A DNA stretch of 64,000 nt from the NCBI GenBank assembly GCA_028280485.1, contig JANQLS010000085.1, forward strand, positions 1-64,000. The letters run 5' to 3'. The DNA is from Planctomycetota bacterium. Lineage in GTDB: Bacteria > Planctomycetota > UBA8108 > JACQVS01. The notes beneath the pieces are model-generated. The model searched no databases. It saw only the letters and a list, made by a program, of their open reading frames with translations, and had not been told where the DNA came from. Made by a program: the position numbers and the translations under genes. Below, one piece after another: positions 34,002 through 43,340 of the stretch (positions within the stretch are counted from its first letter, which is position 1; each line of letters begins with the position of its first letter).

Positions 34002-34739
34002 TTAAAAACTCACCCCTAAATATAATCCTGTAGACAGATAGTCGGTTTCGGTGTCCGATTGTCCGAATCCATTTGTATAACGGAAGTCGACGCCCAAGCT
34101 GATCGAATCTAAAACTGGGAATTCAGCCCCAACCCCGAAATGGGCACCTACATCTAAGTAAGTACCATCGTTTGAAGGTGGAGAGTTGACTAAGAAGGAT
34201 AACCCAACTGGAATGAGCCAGGGACGAACCCAGTCAAAATCCCAGACGACCTTTGGAGCGATCGTGACATTCAATTGAGCCACGGTAAGTCTAGAAGTAT
34301 TCGTACCACCAAGTAATGTACTCGTGGCTTGACGAACTTCTTTTCGAGAAATTTGTGAATACTCAACAAAGACTTCACCGTGAAGGTTTCCGAAAAGTAA
34401 ATCATGACCTAGATCTAAATCTAGCCCTGCTCCCATCGACCAACCGTTGTCATCGTCGTTTTGTCTCGTAGTTCCTAAAGTGTCGGTGAAGACTTCAGCT
34501 CCTCGATCACCTAAAAAGTGAATATAGGCGCCACGAAAGAAAACCATTCCTCCTGTTTTTCTTTCAGTGTCTTTAAAGATGTGATTTGTCTTAAACGGAG
34601 AACCAGAGGTATCTGCAGAATCTTGATACATCGCCGAAGCCTCTAGTTTCATCTTCGGAAATGGATTTTCTTGAGTTTCTTCTGCTAGAAGATATTGGGG
34701 GGTGACCATGAGAATTAGAATGGGTAGTAAAGCTTTCAT
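34002..34739 (-). CDS. Putative outer-membrane beta-barrel protein
   Basis: The 245-residue protein has a signal peptide (MKALLPILILMVTPQYLLA). The rest alternates polar and hydrophobic residues in beta-strand style (GGMVFFRGAYIHFLG, HGEVFVEYSQIS, AQLNVTIAPKVVWDFDW) and ends in a phenylalanine (LYLGVSF), the usual signal for outer-membrane assembly. It is not assigned to a family. The start at 34739 is chosen because it begins the signal peptide; the longer frame from 34850 lacks one. It stands alone. Confidence 0.65.
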   Translation of the reverse strand: MKALLPILILMVTPQYLLAEETQENPFPKMKLEASAMYQDSADTSGSPFKTNHIFKDTERKTGGMVFFRGAYIHFLGDRGAEVFTDTLGTTRQNDDDNGWSMGAGLDLDLGHDLLFGNLHGEVFVEYSQISRKEVRQATSTLLGGTNTSRLTVAQLNVTIAPKVVWDFDWVRPWLIPVGLSFLVNSPPSNDGTYLDVGAHFGVGAEFPVLDSISLGVDFRYTNGFGQSDTETDYLSTGLYLGVSF

Positions 34740-35183
34740 CGCGTGCGCATCCTTTCTGTTTGAAAAACAAATGCGACCTACTGTCGCACCTCGATGAATA
34801 ATTGAAGTGGAAAGCAGGCCAACATTTTCCTGGCCAAATGGAAACTGCAAGGTAAGCGCAAAGGTTGTTCCAATTTTAGAAAACCGTAGAGAAATTTAAT
34901 TAACGATAGATTGAGGTGAATTACTTCTCAGGATAGAGATGGATTGGTAATTAATTCCAAAAGCCTTCAAAAAAATTTCGCAGCTTAAAAATATAGATCG
35001 ATGGAGAGGTGAGATTTTTAAGCGCTTCTGTGCAAAATAATTCGCTGTTTAAAAGAGTTCCTTGAAGTACCTATTTTAACGATACTTTCCATGAGCAATC
35101 GGGCTGAATTAAAACAGGCTTGAACGATGGATCTTTTATGGGTGCGCATTCGATTTAAAAATCAATTATGTAGCTGGGGAGGG
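34740..35183. other. Intergenic, nothing recognised
   Basis: About 440 bases upstream of the beta-barrel gene. They are AT-rich at 34.9-35.1 kb and hold no supported gene. Promoter elements for the barrel gene presumably lie here but none is clear. Confidence 0.4.
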
Positions 35184-35207
35184 CCGCATGCTCAGCATGC
35201 GGACTAC
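35184..35207. repeat. CCGCATGCTCAGCATGCGG palindrome
   Basis: CCGCATGC-TCA-GCATGCGG (35184-35202) is followed by ACTAC. The CTA at 35204-35206 is the stop codon (TAG) of the CotH protein. A related palindrome with a different stem sequence is at 41635-41658. Confidence 0.7.
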
Positions 35208-37690
35208 TTTTCTCCCAGTGCGCTCCACTCTTTGTTTTTGTATGCGCGATATTTTAGGATCGCACCGGGAGGTGGAGTGAAAGGAACTTTGTATTGAAGG
35301 GCTTGAGGTGATTTTGGATCGGAGCCATCTGTGGTGTAGTAAATTTTAGCTTCAGTATCTTTTATTTCTAATTGACCGAGGAGTTGAGGTTCAAAGTAAA
35401 AATCACTGCTCCCAACCTCTTGGTTGAGGCCGTGAATAGCTAAGACGTTGGTTCCCACACTCAGATGTCGATCCCAATTTTCATCAAAAAACTCAACAGG
35501 ATAAAAGGGATTGACCTCCGTTGCCAAAATTGAGATGGAGTTCCAAGCCAAATTGTTTTCATCGGGGGCATGAGCTGAGGCGATTCGTTTCCCGTTGAGG
35601 TAGGCGACAAATCCATCATCAAATCTCATCTTTAAAACCCACTTCTTAAGTTTAAAGAGCTCCACAGATCGGGTGATCTTGAAAGGGATTCTCAAGTAAA
35701 CCGAGCTACTTCGGGGTGGGTTTTGATCTTTGAAAAGATCGGTTTGAATTCGGGACTCATTGCCAGATTTTCTTTCAAAGCCGATGGGCCCTTGGCCTTT
35801 GTTCCAAGTTCTTTCATTTCGGTAGTAAGTTTTCTTCCATTTATGGCCATCCGAATTATCTGTCGGCATTTTGTAACGATAAGTTGACTTAGATCCGACG
35901 TACTCCATTTGCTTGACTTGGGTCACTTCTAATTCAATCTTTTGAGTCGTAGGCTGTATTTTAAACGAGGGAGTATTCACCTTAGGAATGAGACCGAAGC
36001 TTCGGAAGCGATGACGCGCCATAGGAACCACTAAGTCCCAGTACTTATCGACCCATTGAAGCTCCTTGACCCAATCTACTTCACGCTTAAAAGGTACGAG
36101 TCGTCGAGCATCCCCCCAACGAGCGGACTCCCCCACGATGGCTCTATCGATGGATTTGATGAGCCCTTTCCAACGCAGTCGGTTTTTCTTTTCAGATAAC
36201 ACGCCTCCGTCCTGCATCAACTCTTGGATACGGTCGATGGTCTCTTGTTTAAACTGAGTGTTCTCTAATAATTTTCCGAACAGGAAAGTCGGAGAAGGCT
36301 TCGGGTAAACTTCGTCGATACGATATTTTCCTGATGGTCTGGCGTAGGAATAAACTCTCTCTAGGGAATCGTTACTGTTTTCTTGATCCCAGGTAAAGAA
36401 CTTAAAACCTGAACTACCTGGTAATCGATTTCTCGCGGCCCACCAATTGTGGTGAGGCCAATCTTCTGCGCCGGCGTAAAGATGAAGAAGGACATAGTCC
36501 ATCAAGTTTTCGACATCGAGGAGGCAGGGAATTTGAGTCGACCGTCTGCCCGACTTATCTTTACCCTGAATGAAGTAATAAGCGGCATCGGACTTGAAAC
36601 CCTGATGGGCTAACTCGATCATTCGATTCCAAGCGTTGTAATCACCAGCTTCGAGCTCAACGAAGTCTTTAATGATGTCGTAATCTTTAGGCCTACCGCC
36701 CAGATTTTCGGCCATGAAGGTGCTGTCGAGTCTTTCAGCAAGATTATAGACACCCCAATAGAGACCGTTTAAGAAAAGATGCACATACCGACCTCTCGCT
36801 GCGACGTGTCCCATTTCACGGTGACTGTCTCGCATCCATTGATCTCTCACGTAAGTCGCTCGTCGTGAATTATAGCGTTCGACCCCGTGATTGGTTCGCC
36901 CGGGTTTCGTCGTCCATGAATCCGTTGAGCACGCTCTGAGTACCAATTGGTTGAACTTCGAGCTACCTGGGTCTTCAAAGACTTGAGCCCTCAATAATCG
37001 AGGTCCGTATTTTTTCTTAAACAAAAGACGGAAGGAATGCTTCAAACTCGAAAAGTGGTTACGGCTTGAGTTCCCATGAATTCTAATTCCTGCCTGAACT
37101 TTAAATTTTGAGCGTCCATCGGGATAAAAGAATTCGATGTCAGCGGGGCGTTCCCACTCAGAGCCTTGTTGGCTGGATTGTTCATAAATTCCAGACGGTC
37201 CAAATAGGTGAACGGGGTCAGTTACTAAGGATACTGAAGGAAGAGAATGAAGTGCTTCGACAAAACTGTAGCCCTTTTGGGTGGTATTTATCACCTCGGG
37301 ATCGACTTCATAGTCTCCCGGATAACGAGACGCCCAAATCGCCGGGAGGTTTTGCGGCTTGACTTGTTTCTCATGTTGTTTGGGGAAGATAAATGTCTGA
37401 GTGACCACAGGGCTCACTGCTTTGCCTTTGAGGAAGGCTTGAGCCCGAACGATCGTTGAGGTAGTGACTTTAATTGGAAGCTTGGTGAGGGCGATTAACT
37501 TGGGTCGAGAGCTATTCACCGTGTAGTGAATCTTAGCTCCCTCTGAATCCGTTTTTATATTGAGCGAGAATTCTTCAGAGTAAAAACCACTCTGGTGGGA
37601 AAACTCCAGCTCTACCGGGGGAGTTCCGGAGGATTCGATTGTTCCACAAGTACTCAAAAGAGCCCCAAGAATCAAACAGACAGGAGTCAT
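35204..37690 (-). CDS. CotH kinase family lipoprotein
   Basis: The 828-residue protein has a lipobox (LSTC, about residue 15). A chitobiase-type C-terminal (CHB_HEX_C) domain lies near the N-terminus (about 27-105, SEGAKIHYTVNSSRPK), and a matching segment occurs near the C-terminus (KIYYTTDGSDPKS). Between them is the CotH core: GIRIHGNSSRNHFS, LLHLYAGAEDWPHHNWWAAR and FFTWDQENS. CotH proteins are atypical kinases or spore-coat-like proteins; in this setting activity is unknown. The gene lies 2 bases past the sigma-fusion gene and is surely co-transcribed. Its stop lies in a palindrome. Confidence 0.85.
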   Translation of the reverse strand: MTPVCLILGALLSTCGTIESSGTPPVELEFSHQSGFYSEEFSLNIKTDSEGAKIHYTVNSSRPKLIALTKLPIKVTTSTIVRAQAFLKGKAVSPVVTQTFIFPKQHEKQVKPQNLPAIWASRYPGDYEVDPEVINTTQKGYSFVEALHSLPSVSLVTDPVHLFGPSGIYEQSSQQGSEWERPADIEFFYPDGRSKFKVQAGIRIHGNSSRNHFSSLKHSFRLLFKKKYGPRLLRAQVFEDPGSSKFNQLVLRACSTDSWTTKPGRTNHGVERYNSRRATYVRDQWMRDSHREMGHVAARGRYVHLFLNGLYWGVYNLAERLDSTFMAENLGGRPKDYDIIKDFVELEAGDYNAWNRMIELAHQGFKSDAAYYFIQGKDKSGRRSTQIPCLLDVENLMDYVLLHLYAGAEDWPHHNWWAARNRLPGSSGFKFFTWDQENSNDSLERVYSYARPSGKYRIDEVYPKPSPTFLFGKLLENTQFKQETIDRIQELMQDGGVLSEKKNRLRWKGLIKSIDRAIVGESARWGDARRLVPFKREVDWVKELQWVDKYWDLVVPMARHRFRSFGLIPKVNTPSFKIQPTTQKIELEVTQVKQMEYVGSKSTYRYKMPTDNSDGHKWKKTYYRNERTWNKGQGPIGFERKSGNESRIQTDLFKDQNPPRSSSVYLRIPFKITRSVELFKLKKWVLKMRFDDGFVAYLNGKRIASAHAPDENNLAWNSISILATEVNPFYPVEFFDENWDRHLSVGTNVLAIHGLNQEVGSSDFYFEPQLLGQLEIKDTEAKIYYTTDGSDPKSPQALQYKVPFTPPPGAILKYRAYKNKEWSALGEK

Positions 37691-37692
37691 CG

Positions 37693-40614
37693 TTATTTTG
37701 AACTCGAAGAGAATACTGAGGGGCTTAGGGGTGATTCAGATTGAAGACCTAGAGATAAGTTTCTTCCGACTAGTTTAGGGTCAGCGGAGATCACCCTGTT
37801 CTTGCCGTTTCTCCAAACGACGTAGTTCACTTCAGTGGCATCTTTAGGAATTTTGAAGATGCTCGCCGGCTGAGCTTGACCTTCAATTTCAATACCTAAA
37901 AGCAAGTCGCCATCTTGAAACCCTGCTCGAGCCAAGTTGCTATCGTTTTCAGCAACACGAAGGGGCACAGCTTGAGCAGGGAGTTCTGATTGGAAAGCAA
38001 TTTCTGAATTTGAGTAAACGTCGACAGGCATACTCCCATTACCATCGACCTTGATCAGATATTGCCCTTCTTCTATCAATGGGAATAAAAATCGTCCGTT
38101 TTGATTATTGTTACTGAAAAGAACTCGATTCGTTGTAGAGCCCCCTCTTCGGTAAGCCATGACGTGGTTACCCTCGGTGATAACTGTGAGTGAGTAATAG
38201 GAGGGAAGGGTGAGCCGCACTTCGTTTTCCCCGGGGATTAAGTTCACTTTTTTACTCAGGGTGGGTGTTCGGTTGACATTCACCCATACTGTGTATTCAC
38301 CGGGAGAAATGGAAGTAAACTCTTGAACGCCGGTTTGACTTAGAGGCTTTTTAAGTATGGGATCTTTCCAGGAACGACGATAGTTCACATTTCCCCTATC
38401 CGCTCCTCCTCGAAGAGTGATTTTCACTGATCCCAATGCAGCACTCTTTTCATAGTTCTCGAGGTAGACCAATAAAGAAGCCGGTTCTTTGAACTGAATA
38501 GTGGCTTCAGTCAAACCGGCTCCCAGGGTAGATTCTCTCCCGTAGAGAGTCGACTCAGCTACGATGCGATGTTCAGCAGAACGATCTGTATCTTTGGAGT
38601 AAAGAAGCCAAATCTTTCCATCGGGCCTCGTGATGGGAAGACTTTGAATGGGGACACCTCTGGACTCCGTCCAAATTTTTACATTGGATAAATTTTCGCC
38701 ATCCGGATTGAGGACGGTTAACTCTAGGTAATCTTCAGGGCTGAGGGCCGGAAGCTCGATCTCTGTTGATTTAAATTCTTCTCCGATCTCTACAGTGTGA
38801 GAAGTTACGATTTCTTTTTCGAATCGACCTACACCGATTAAATAGTTGCCCGGTTCTAAATCTTTAAACCAGAACTTGAAGTAAGGGCCTTTGGCAACTC
38901 GATGGACGCCTTTGTTGGCGAGTTCTTCATTTGAAACATTCGGATTACCATCCAGCTTCAGCAGATAAGTATGAAGAGACTTTGGAGCTTCCCCGATCGG
39001 GGCATTGACGTGTCCGATGATTCCGTTTCGTGCCTGAAGCTCCATTTCGAGGTGCACTTTTTGTTCGCTTGAAGAGATAGTTAAAAACTTTGGCTCAGAC
39101 ATGTGGGTACGTTCTGAGCCAAAGAAGGCTCGCAAGCGATAGGTTCCTTGAGGTAATGAGATAGAGGGGTTTTCGGGGTACCAGAAGATTCCCCGAGTTT
39201 TATAACCCTCCCGGACGTGGATTTTGGAGACGTCCGGAACTTTTCCATCTGAAAACTTGATATCGAGAGTAATCGTCGCCGTGGGAATGGCTTGGAAGTC
39301 TACGACAGATCCGATTCGAGCATTCTCGTTTTCCGATCCATCCGCAGGTTTGAACTTCAATCCTTCATGAAAAGGAACGATTTCATAGAGAGTTGATTTT
39401 TTGATCCCGTCGAGTTGATACCAACCATTCTCATCCGTCACGGAAGAAACTAATGCTAATGAGTGGTTTCGGTGAGTCTCTACGGCGTTAAGGATTTGAT
39501 CGATGAGGAGTTTTTCGTCTTCAAGGGAAGTGAATTCCCGTTGAGGGTTTTTAGAAATGGGAAGAGCTTTGACTTGAACTCCAGCGATGGGAACACCTTT
39601 TTCGTTAGAAATAAATCCGGTGATGGATCCCGTTGATGTTTCTTCCGTTTCGGTCCAAAGGGGAGTTTTAACTTTGCCTAATGCGGCGAGTAGGTTTTTT
39701 CTCGCTTTTTCGTCAAGCTTTGAACTAGAAGATCCCTCATTACCTTGAGGCGATGCTTGTTCAGATTGGGAGTTATCATTTTGGTTTTTAAGGTTGCCAA
39801 GGTTGAGTTGCTCGTCTGTTGGAGACTTCGGTTGACTACCTTGACTTAATAGCGTTCGATCATTTTGGTAGAGTCCTTGAGAGGACTTTTGCTCTTCAAA
39901 TTTCACCCCGATCATAAAGCCGGTCAGCAATAAAGCGATCGTTGCTACTGAGAACCCTACCGAGTAAATCAACTTTTGACTCATGACAAAGGCTCCTACT
40001 GCACTGAGCTTGGTTGTGAGCGTGGTGGTGGTTGCGGTTGCCGCAACGGCTGTTCCCGCACTTCCCGCTGACAGTGCGAATGCACTCGTACCAATTAAGG
40101 GTGATAGAATTCCCATCCACTGTTTTCGATCCCCACCGTGTTGGGAGTCGAGCTCATTTCGAATCAGCTCTAAACCACGATTTAATCGTGAACAGACCGT
40201 GGTGTAGGGAATGTTTTGATTCTTCGATATTTGTGATTGAGATAAGCCCTCGAAGAACCGGAGGATAATCGTTGAACGATGGGGCTCGTCTAAGTGAAGA
40301 ACAATTTCGACAAGTTGCTTGTGGAGCTCGGTCTTTTCAAGAAGATCTTGAGGACTCTGCTCAGCCGAAATTTCGGGGGAAGCCGTGGCGGATTCGCGTT
40401 TGTGTCGCCGCATTTCGTCGCGGTGAGAACGATAAGCGAAATTCCTTAAGACTCGATTCAACCAAGCACCCATATTTTTGTGCTGGGGGGGATGTTCAAC
40501 TGCAGCTAACCATGTTTGCTGCACGATATCATCAGCACGAGCATCGTCTTTAACGAGGCTGAGAGCCAGTGAGCGCATCCATCCTGAGTGTTCGAGAAGT
40601 TGTTTCGAGTCCAT
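37693..40614 (-). CDS. ECF sigma factor fused to membrane segment and extracytoplasmic domains
   Basis: Residues 1-75 form sigma region 2 (MDSKQLLEHSGWMRSLALSL start, DDIVQQTWLAAVE, WLNRVLRNFAYRSHRD), and about 97-155 region 4 (SQSQISKNQNIPYTTVCSRL). A hydrophobic stretch (about 165-210) and a clear helix (about 215-237, YSVGFSVATIALLLTGFMIG) cross the membrane. About 730 residues follow outside: a low-complexity linker, a carboxypeptidase-regulatory-like beta domain (about 325-350 onward), further beta-sandwich-like units, and a PDZ-like end (QDGDLLLGIEI, about 900). So one protein links the sigma domain to an external sensor. Similar fusions are known in planctomycetes. Upstream of CotH by 2 bases. 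Confidence 0.88.
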   Translation of the reverse strand: MDSKQLLEHSGWMRSLALSLVKDDARADDIVQQTWLAAVEHPPQHKNMGAWLNRVLRNFAYRSHRDEMRRHKRESATASPEISAEQSPQDLLEKTELHKQLVEIVLHLDEPHRSTIILRFFEGLSQSQISKNQNIPYTTVCSRLNRGLELIRNELDSQHGGDRKQWMGILSPLIGTSAFALSAGSAGTAVAATATTTTLTTKLSAVGAFVMSQKLIYSVGFSVATIALLLTGFMIGVKFEEQKSSQGLYQNDRTLLSQGSQPKSPTDEQLNLGNLKNQNDNSQSEQASPQGNEGSSSSKLDEKARKNLLAALGKVKTPLWTETEETSTGSITGFISNEKGVPIAGVQVKALPISKNPQREFTSLEDEKLLIDQILNAVETHRNHSLALVSSVTDENGWYQLDGIKKSTLYEIVPFHEGLKFKPADGSENENARIGSVVDFQAIPTATITLDIKFSDGKVPDVSKIHVREGYKTRGIFWYPENPSISLPQGTYRLRAFFGSERTHMSEPKFLTISSSEQKVHLEMELQARNGIIGHVNAPIGEAPKSLHTYLLKLDGNPNVSNEELANKGVHRVAKGPYFKFWFKDLEPGNYLIGVGRFEKEIVTSHTVEIGEEFKSTEIELPALSPEDYLELTVLNPDGENLSNVKIWTESRGVPIQSLPITRPDGKIWLLYSKDTDRSAEHRIVAESTLYGRESTLGAGLTEATIQFKEPASLLVYLENYEKSAALGSVKITLRGGADRGNVNYRRSWKDPILKKPLSQTGVQEFTSISPGEYTVWVNVNRTPTLSKKVNLIPGENEVRLTLPSYYSLTVITEGNHVMAYRRGGSTTNRVLFSNNNQNGRFLFPLIEEGQYLIKVDGNGSMPVDVYSNSEIAFQSELPAQAVPLRVAENDSNLARAGFQDGDLLLGIEIEGQAQPASIFKIPKDATEVNYVVWRNGKNRVISADPKLVGRNLSLGLQSESPLSPSVFSSSSK

Positions 40615-40783
40615 CGTTAATTTACTAAGTCCTTTTATCTAACTTATCCCTTGAGAGGGAAAACTTACGATGGAATTACTTGGGAATATGAAAAAAGGTG
40701 TATCTTATTAAATCGACGAAATTTAAGGGTATCTGTAATTACATCATCTGGACGTTTAGATAGTTTTAATAGGGTCATTCATC

Positions 40784-40888
40784 TGTAGGGGCGTCCCTTG
40801 TGGGCGCCCGCTTCCCAACATGAACAGGTAATCCTAAGGTGACTAATGCTATTTAGGAAAAGGGCTGGTACAAGACAGCCCCTACAGG
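40784..40888. repeat. Inverted pair of TGTAGGGGC repeats
   Basis: Left arm TGTAGGGGCGTCCCTTGTGGGCGCCC at 40784-40809 (core GGGCG-TCCCTTGTGG-GCGCCC), right arm 40862-40888 ending in CAGCCCCTACA, with inverted outer ends TGTAGGGGC. The interior is about 50 bp and not coding. The span 40615-40902 holds this and no gene. Confidence 0.6.
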
Positions 40889-40902
40889 GTGATGACTTTG
40901 AA

Positions 40903-41229
40903 TTAATCACTCGTCTTTATCTCAAACCTCGTAGGATGATCCGGATCAAATAGACGTTCGCCCATGACCACTCGCCGGCGCACTTTTAAATAAGTAATGA
41001 CATCCGCTGTTTCTTGGCGAAGGCGTTCCCAGGCAGCGAAGTCGACATCGATTCGGGTGAATGGGGGTTTCTTAAATCTCTCTATATCAGCTACAGTTTC
41101 TTTGTATTGATCTTTCATCTGAGCGGAAAGCATGTCGATACGGTCGACATTATCTAAAGTAGCATAGGGAGTATTGCAGCAACCACTTGCAAACAGAGTG
41201 GTGAATGCACAGAGAATCAAATAGCGCAT
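40903..41229 (-). CDS. Small hypothetical lipoprotein
   Basis: A 108-residue protein with a clear lipoprotein signal (LILCAFTTLFASGC, C17) and a charged helical body (KDQYKETVADIERFKKPPF). Not recognised. The ATG follows AAGGAGT at 7-8 bases, a good ribosome site, so it is probably real. No neighbour gene points to a role. Confidence 0.65.
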   Translation of the reverse strand: MRYLILCAFTTLFASGCCNTPYATLDNVDRIDMLSAQMKDQYKETVADIERFKKPPFTRIDVDFAAWERLRQETADVITYLKVRRRVVMGERLFDPDHPTRFEIKTSD

Positions 41230-41257
41230 GAATAACTCCTTATGGTAGTCCTAGTGG

Positions 41258-41278
41258 CCGGCTCACCCCGTGAGCCGG
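41258..41278. repeat. CCGGCTCACCCCGTGAGCCGG palindrome
   Basis: A 21-base palindrome of the GGCTCAC/GTGAGCC family also seen at 11203-11538, within GTAGTCCTAGTGGC upstream and GTAGGC after. Single copy here. A further element-like end (TAGTGGTCGTCCCGCTCCGAG at about 41357) resembles the left end at 32664. Confidence 0.6.
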
Positions 41279-41404
41279 GTAGGCATTTATATAAAACTAA
41301 ATCTTTGAGATAGTTTAAATCGAACCAGAATTCCAGCCAATATAAAAGGATATCTATAGTGGTCGTCCCGCTCCGAGATTGTAATTTTTTTTAAACTTCC
41401 AATC

Positions 41405-41478
41405 TTAACTAGCCCGAAGCGCTAGCGAGGGGCAGGAACGAAGACCTTGGCCCCTCGCTAGCGCTTCGGGCTAGTTAA
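41405..41478. repeat. 28-bp perfect inverted repeat (CCCGAAGCGCTAGCGAGGG)
   Basis: Exact inverted arms of 28 bp (41405-41432 and 41451-41478), loop of 18 nt. Same family as 18736-18795. The 425-bp gap 41230-41654 is filled by repeats of three families and holds no gene. Confidence 0.8.
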
Positions 41479-41634
41479 GGTCGTATTTCTATTAGATTGG
41501 AATTCCACTCATTCAAATCTTAATAAAAGTTCTCAGCCTCTGAGTGGGGAGATTTTTAAGACTTGAATTATCTGGGTGGATCACTCGATTGAGCGGATTC
41601 GCTTAAAGAATTGGGTTACCGTGACTAAAGAAGG

Positions 41635-41658
41635 CCGCACGTGGAACGTGTGGACTAC
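41635..41658. repeat. CCGCACGTGGAACGTGTGG palindrome
   Basis: CCGCACGT-GGA-ACGTGTGG (41635-41653), then ACTAC. One G-T wobble. The CTA at 41655-41657 is the TAG stop of the PhzF gene. Sister of 35184-35207, with the same outer GGCCGC...GGACTAC but different stem bases. Confidence 0.65.
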
Positions 41659-42560
41659 ACTAACCTTCCCTCACCCACCCTAATTGCAGCTCCCCCCACT
41701 TTGACGGATTGAATGTCGTTCGCGTCGCCTTCAATTGAAATATGAATTTCACTGGGACGCTTCATTTTAGCTCCTTGAAGGCTGATGAAGTGCTTCTGCT
41801 CATCAGCCGTCAATGCTTGGTAACGTACTAAGTATGAACCTAAGGGGCCGCTAGCCCCGCCGGTGGCGGGATCTTCTGCGATCCCAAAACTGGGAGCAAA
41901 CATGCGGCTGTAGCAAGTGGCTTCGTCTTGCGCATCCTTTTCTAAACTGAAAATGAAAACGGAATGCTCTTTCAATCCGGCTTGGGTTAAAAGATCTTGA
42001 AGGGCTTGACGATTGAGGGAAGCCTGATCGATAGCAGCTCTAGAGTGAAGAGGGACATATAGAAAAGGCACTCCACAAGAAACGATTTGAATCGGTAATT
42101 GAGTTTCCTCGATGGAGGCTTTATCCACTTGCAGTGCTTTTGCCATGACACCAACGTCTTCAATTATCTCTTTAAATTCAGGTAGCGGCTGATTCATCCA
42201 CGCCAGTTTTAACTTATCGTTATCCCAATGAAGATCGATAGGGGTAAGCCCCACTCCTAGTTCAAAAGTTACTTTTGGAGTTTTGGGCGAAAGATCACCC
42301 GAATGAAACAATGCGTAGATCGTCCCGATTGTCGGATGCCCCGCCATGGGAAGTTCTGTTTGGGGGGTGAAGATTCTGACTCGATAATCAGCTGAATTTG
42401 AAGGTGAAACAAAAGTGGTTTCTGAAAAGGCCATTTCGTTGGCGATTTTTTGCATGAGGGAATCACTCATGCCCTCAGCTTCTAAGTAAACAGCTAATTG
42501 GTTTCCGGTGAAGGGTATTTCAGTAAACACATCGAGATGAGAGTAGTGGTATTCGTTCAT
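41655..42560 (-). CDS. PhzF family protein (isomerase/epimerase-like)
   Basis: The 301-residue protein is a member of the PhzF/diaminopimelate-epimerase fold. Motifs: LDVFTEIPFTGNQLAVYLE, EMAFSETTFV (with the conserved Glu), FTPQTELPMAGHPTIGT and DPATGGASGPLGSYLV. The biological reaction is unknown for most members. It is followed by DUF2071 on the same strand (36-bp gap upstream). The stop codon lies in a palindromic repeat. Confidence 0.92.
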   Translation of the reverse strand: MNEYHYSHLDVFTEIPFTGNQLAVYLEAEGMSDSLMQKIANEMAFSETTFVSPSNSADYRVRIFTPQTELPMAGHPTIGTIYALFHSGDLSPKTPKVTFELGVGLTPIDLHWDNDKLKLAWMNQPLPEFKEIIEDVGVMAKALQVDKASIEETQLPIQIVSCGVPFLYVPLHSRAAIDQASLNRQALQDLLTQAGLKEHSVFIFSLEKDAQDEATCYSRMFAPSFGIAEDPATGGASGPLGSYLVRYQALTADEQKHFISLQGAKMKRPSEIHISIEGDANDIQSVKVGGAAIRVGEGRLV

Positions 42561-42596
42561 GGGATTTAAAACAGTAATAGAGGAAATCAGTAAAGA

Positions 42597-43316
42597 TTAA
42601 ATGCGGGATCCGTCGCGAACATTAATTTCAGATCCATCGGCGATAAATGTAGAGGTAGGTTCAGAGCTAAGGGCGCCAGAAAACTCCTTTCCGTAAAAAT
42701 CGATAAAATCGCCTTTCATTAATATGTTAGACGTAGACCAAACACTCCATTGTGGGTGTTCGACTTGATATTCAACTGTGCTTCCGTCCTTTTGAGAACA
42801 GTAGCCCCAGTAGTGTTCAGTGATAAATTCTTCCTGACTGTCTCGGGGAGGTAAGCTGGGTTCACCTTTAAAGCTTGCCCCTAATTGAAGCCAGGATTGT
42901 TGATACTTCCAACTATAACTGAGTTCTCCCTCGGAATTTCCATCGGGCAGTGCTAGAGTCGATCTCGTCGGAAGCGCAACGTAGTTTTCGTTATAAACTT
43001 TTTGAGCCACAAATGCGATCGCCCATTTCGGAACGACCTCTTTGATAAAAACCACCCCTCTTCTCCAACCATCGGGTGCTTTCCTCCGCACGTAGAATCT
43101 CAAATTGATCTCTTCGAAATTTCGATGGAAGGGGATGGGGATGCCTTTGACTCGCGTATCTAAAAAATTAAAAGCAACTAAGCTAATGAACGTTTTGTCT
43201 TCCCAAAAATCAATTTCAGTTTCACGAGGGACGAAGGGTTTTAAAATATTAGGATCAATTTCAAAATTGAGCATCAACAGGTGACGCCATTGAGCTGTAA
43301 GGAAAATTTTGTTCAT
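42597..43316 (-). CDS. DUF2071 family protein (YqjF-like)
   Basis: The 239-residue protein has the family features: LTAQWRHLLMLNFEIDPNIL at the start, LVAFNFLDTRVKGIPIPFHRNFEEINLRFYV in the middle (about 45-76) and EHYWGYCSQKDGSTVEYQVEHP later. Function is not established. It lies 36 bases upstream of phzF and 24 bases downstream of a small membrane protein gene, so it probably belongs to that run. Confidence 0.9.
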   Translation of the reverse strand: MNKIFLTAQWRHLLMLNFEIDPNILKPFVPRETEIDFWEDKTFISLVAFNFLDTRVKGIPIPFHRNFEEINLRFYVRRKAPDGWRRGVVFIKEVVPKWAIAFVAQKVYNENYVALPTRSTLALPDGNSEGELSYSWKYQQSWLQLGASFKGEPSLPPRDSQEEFITEHYWGYCSQKDGSTVEYQVEHPQWSVWSTSNILMKGDFIDFYGKEFSGALSSEPTSTFIADGSEINVRDGSRI

Positions 43317-43340
43317 GAAGCGATTGAATATAATAGAAGT

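Noticed and set aside
34740..34850. Longer start of the beta-barrel gene at 34850
   Set aside because: The added residues are not a signal peptide and the real signal begins at the inner ATG (34739).
40032..40268. Plus-strand open frames inside the sigma-fusion gene
   Set aside because: They have no family signal and lie fully inside a well-supported gene in another frame. The same holds for most short frames in other genes, such as 804-1106 and 31665-31935.
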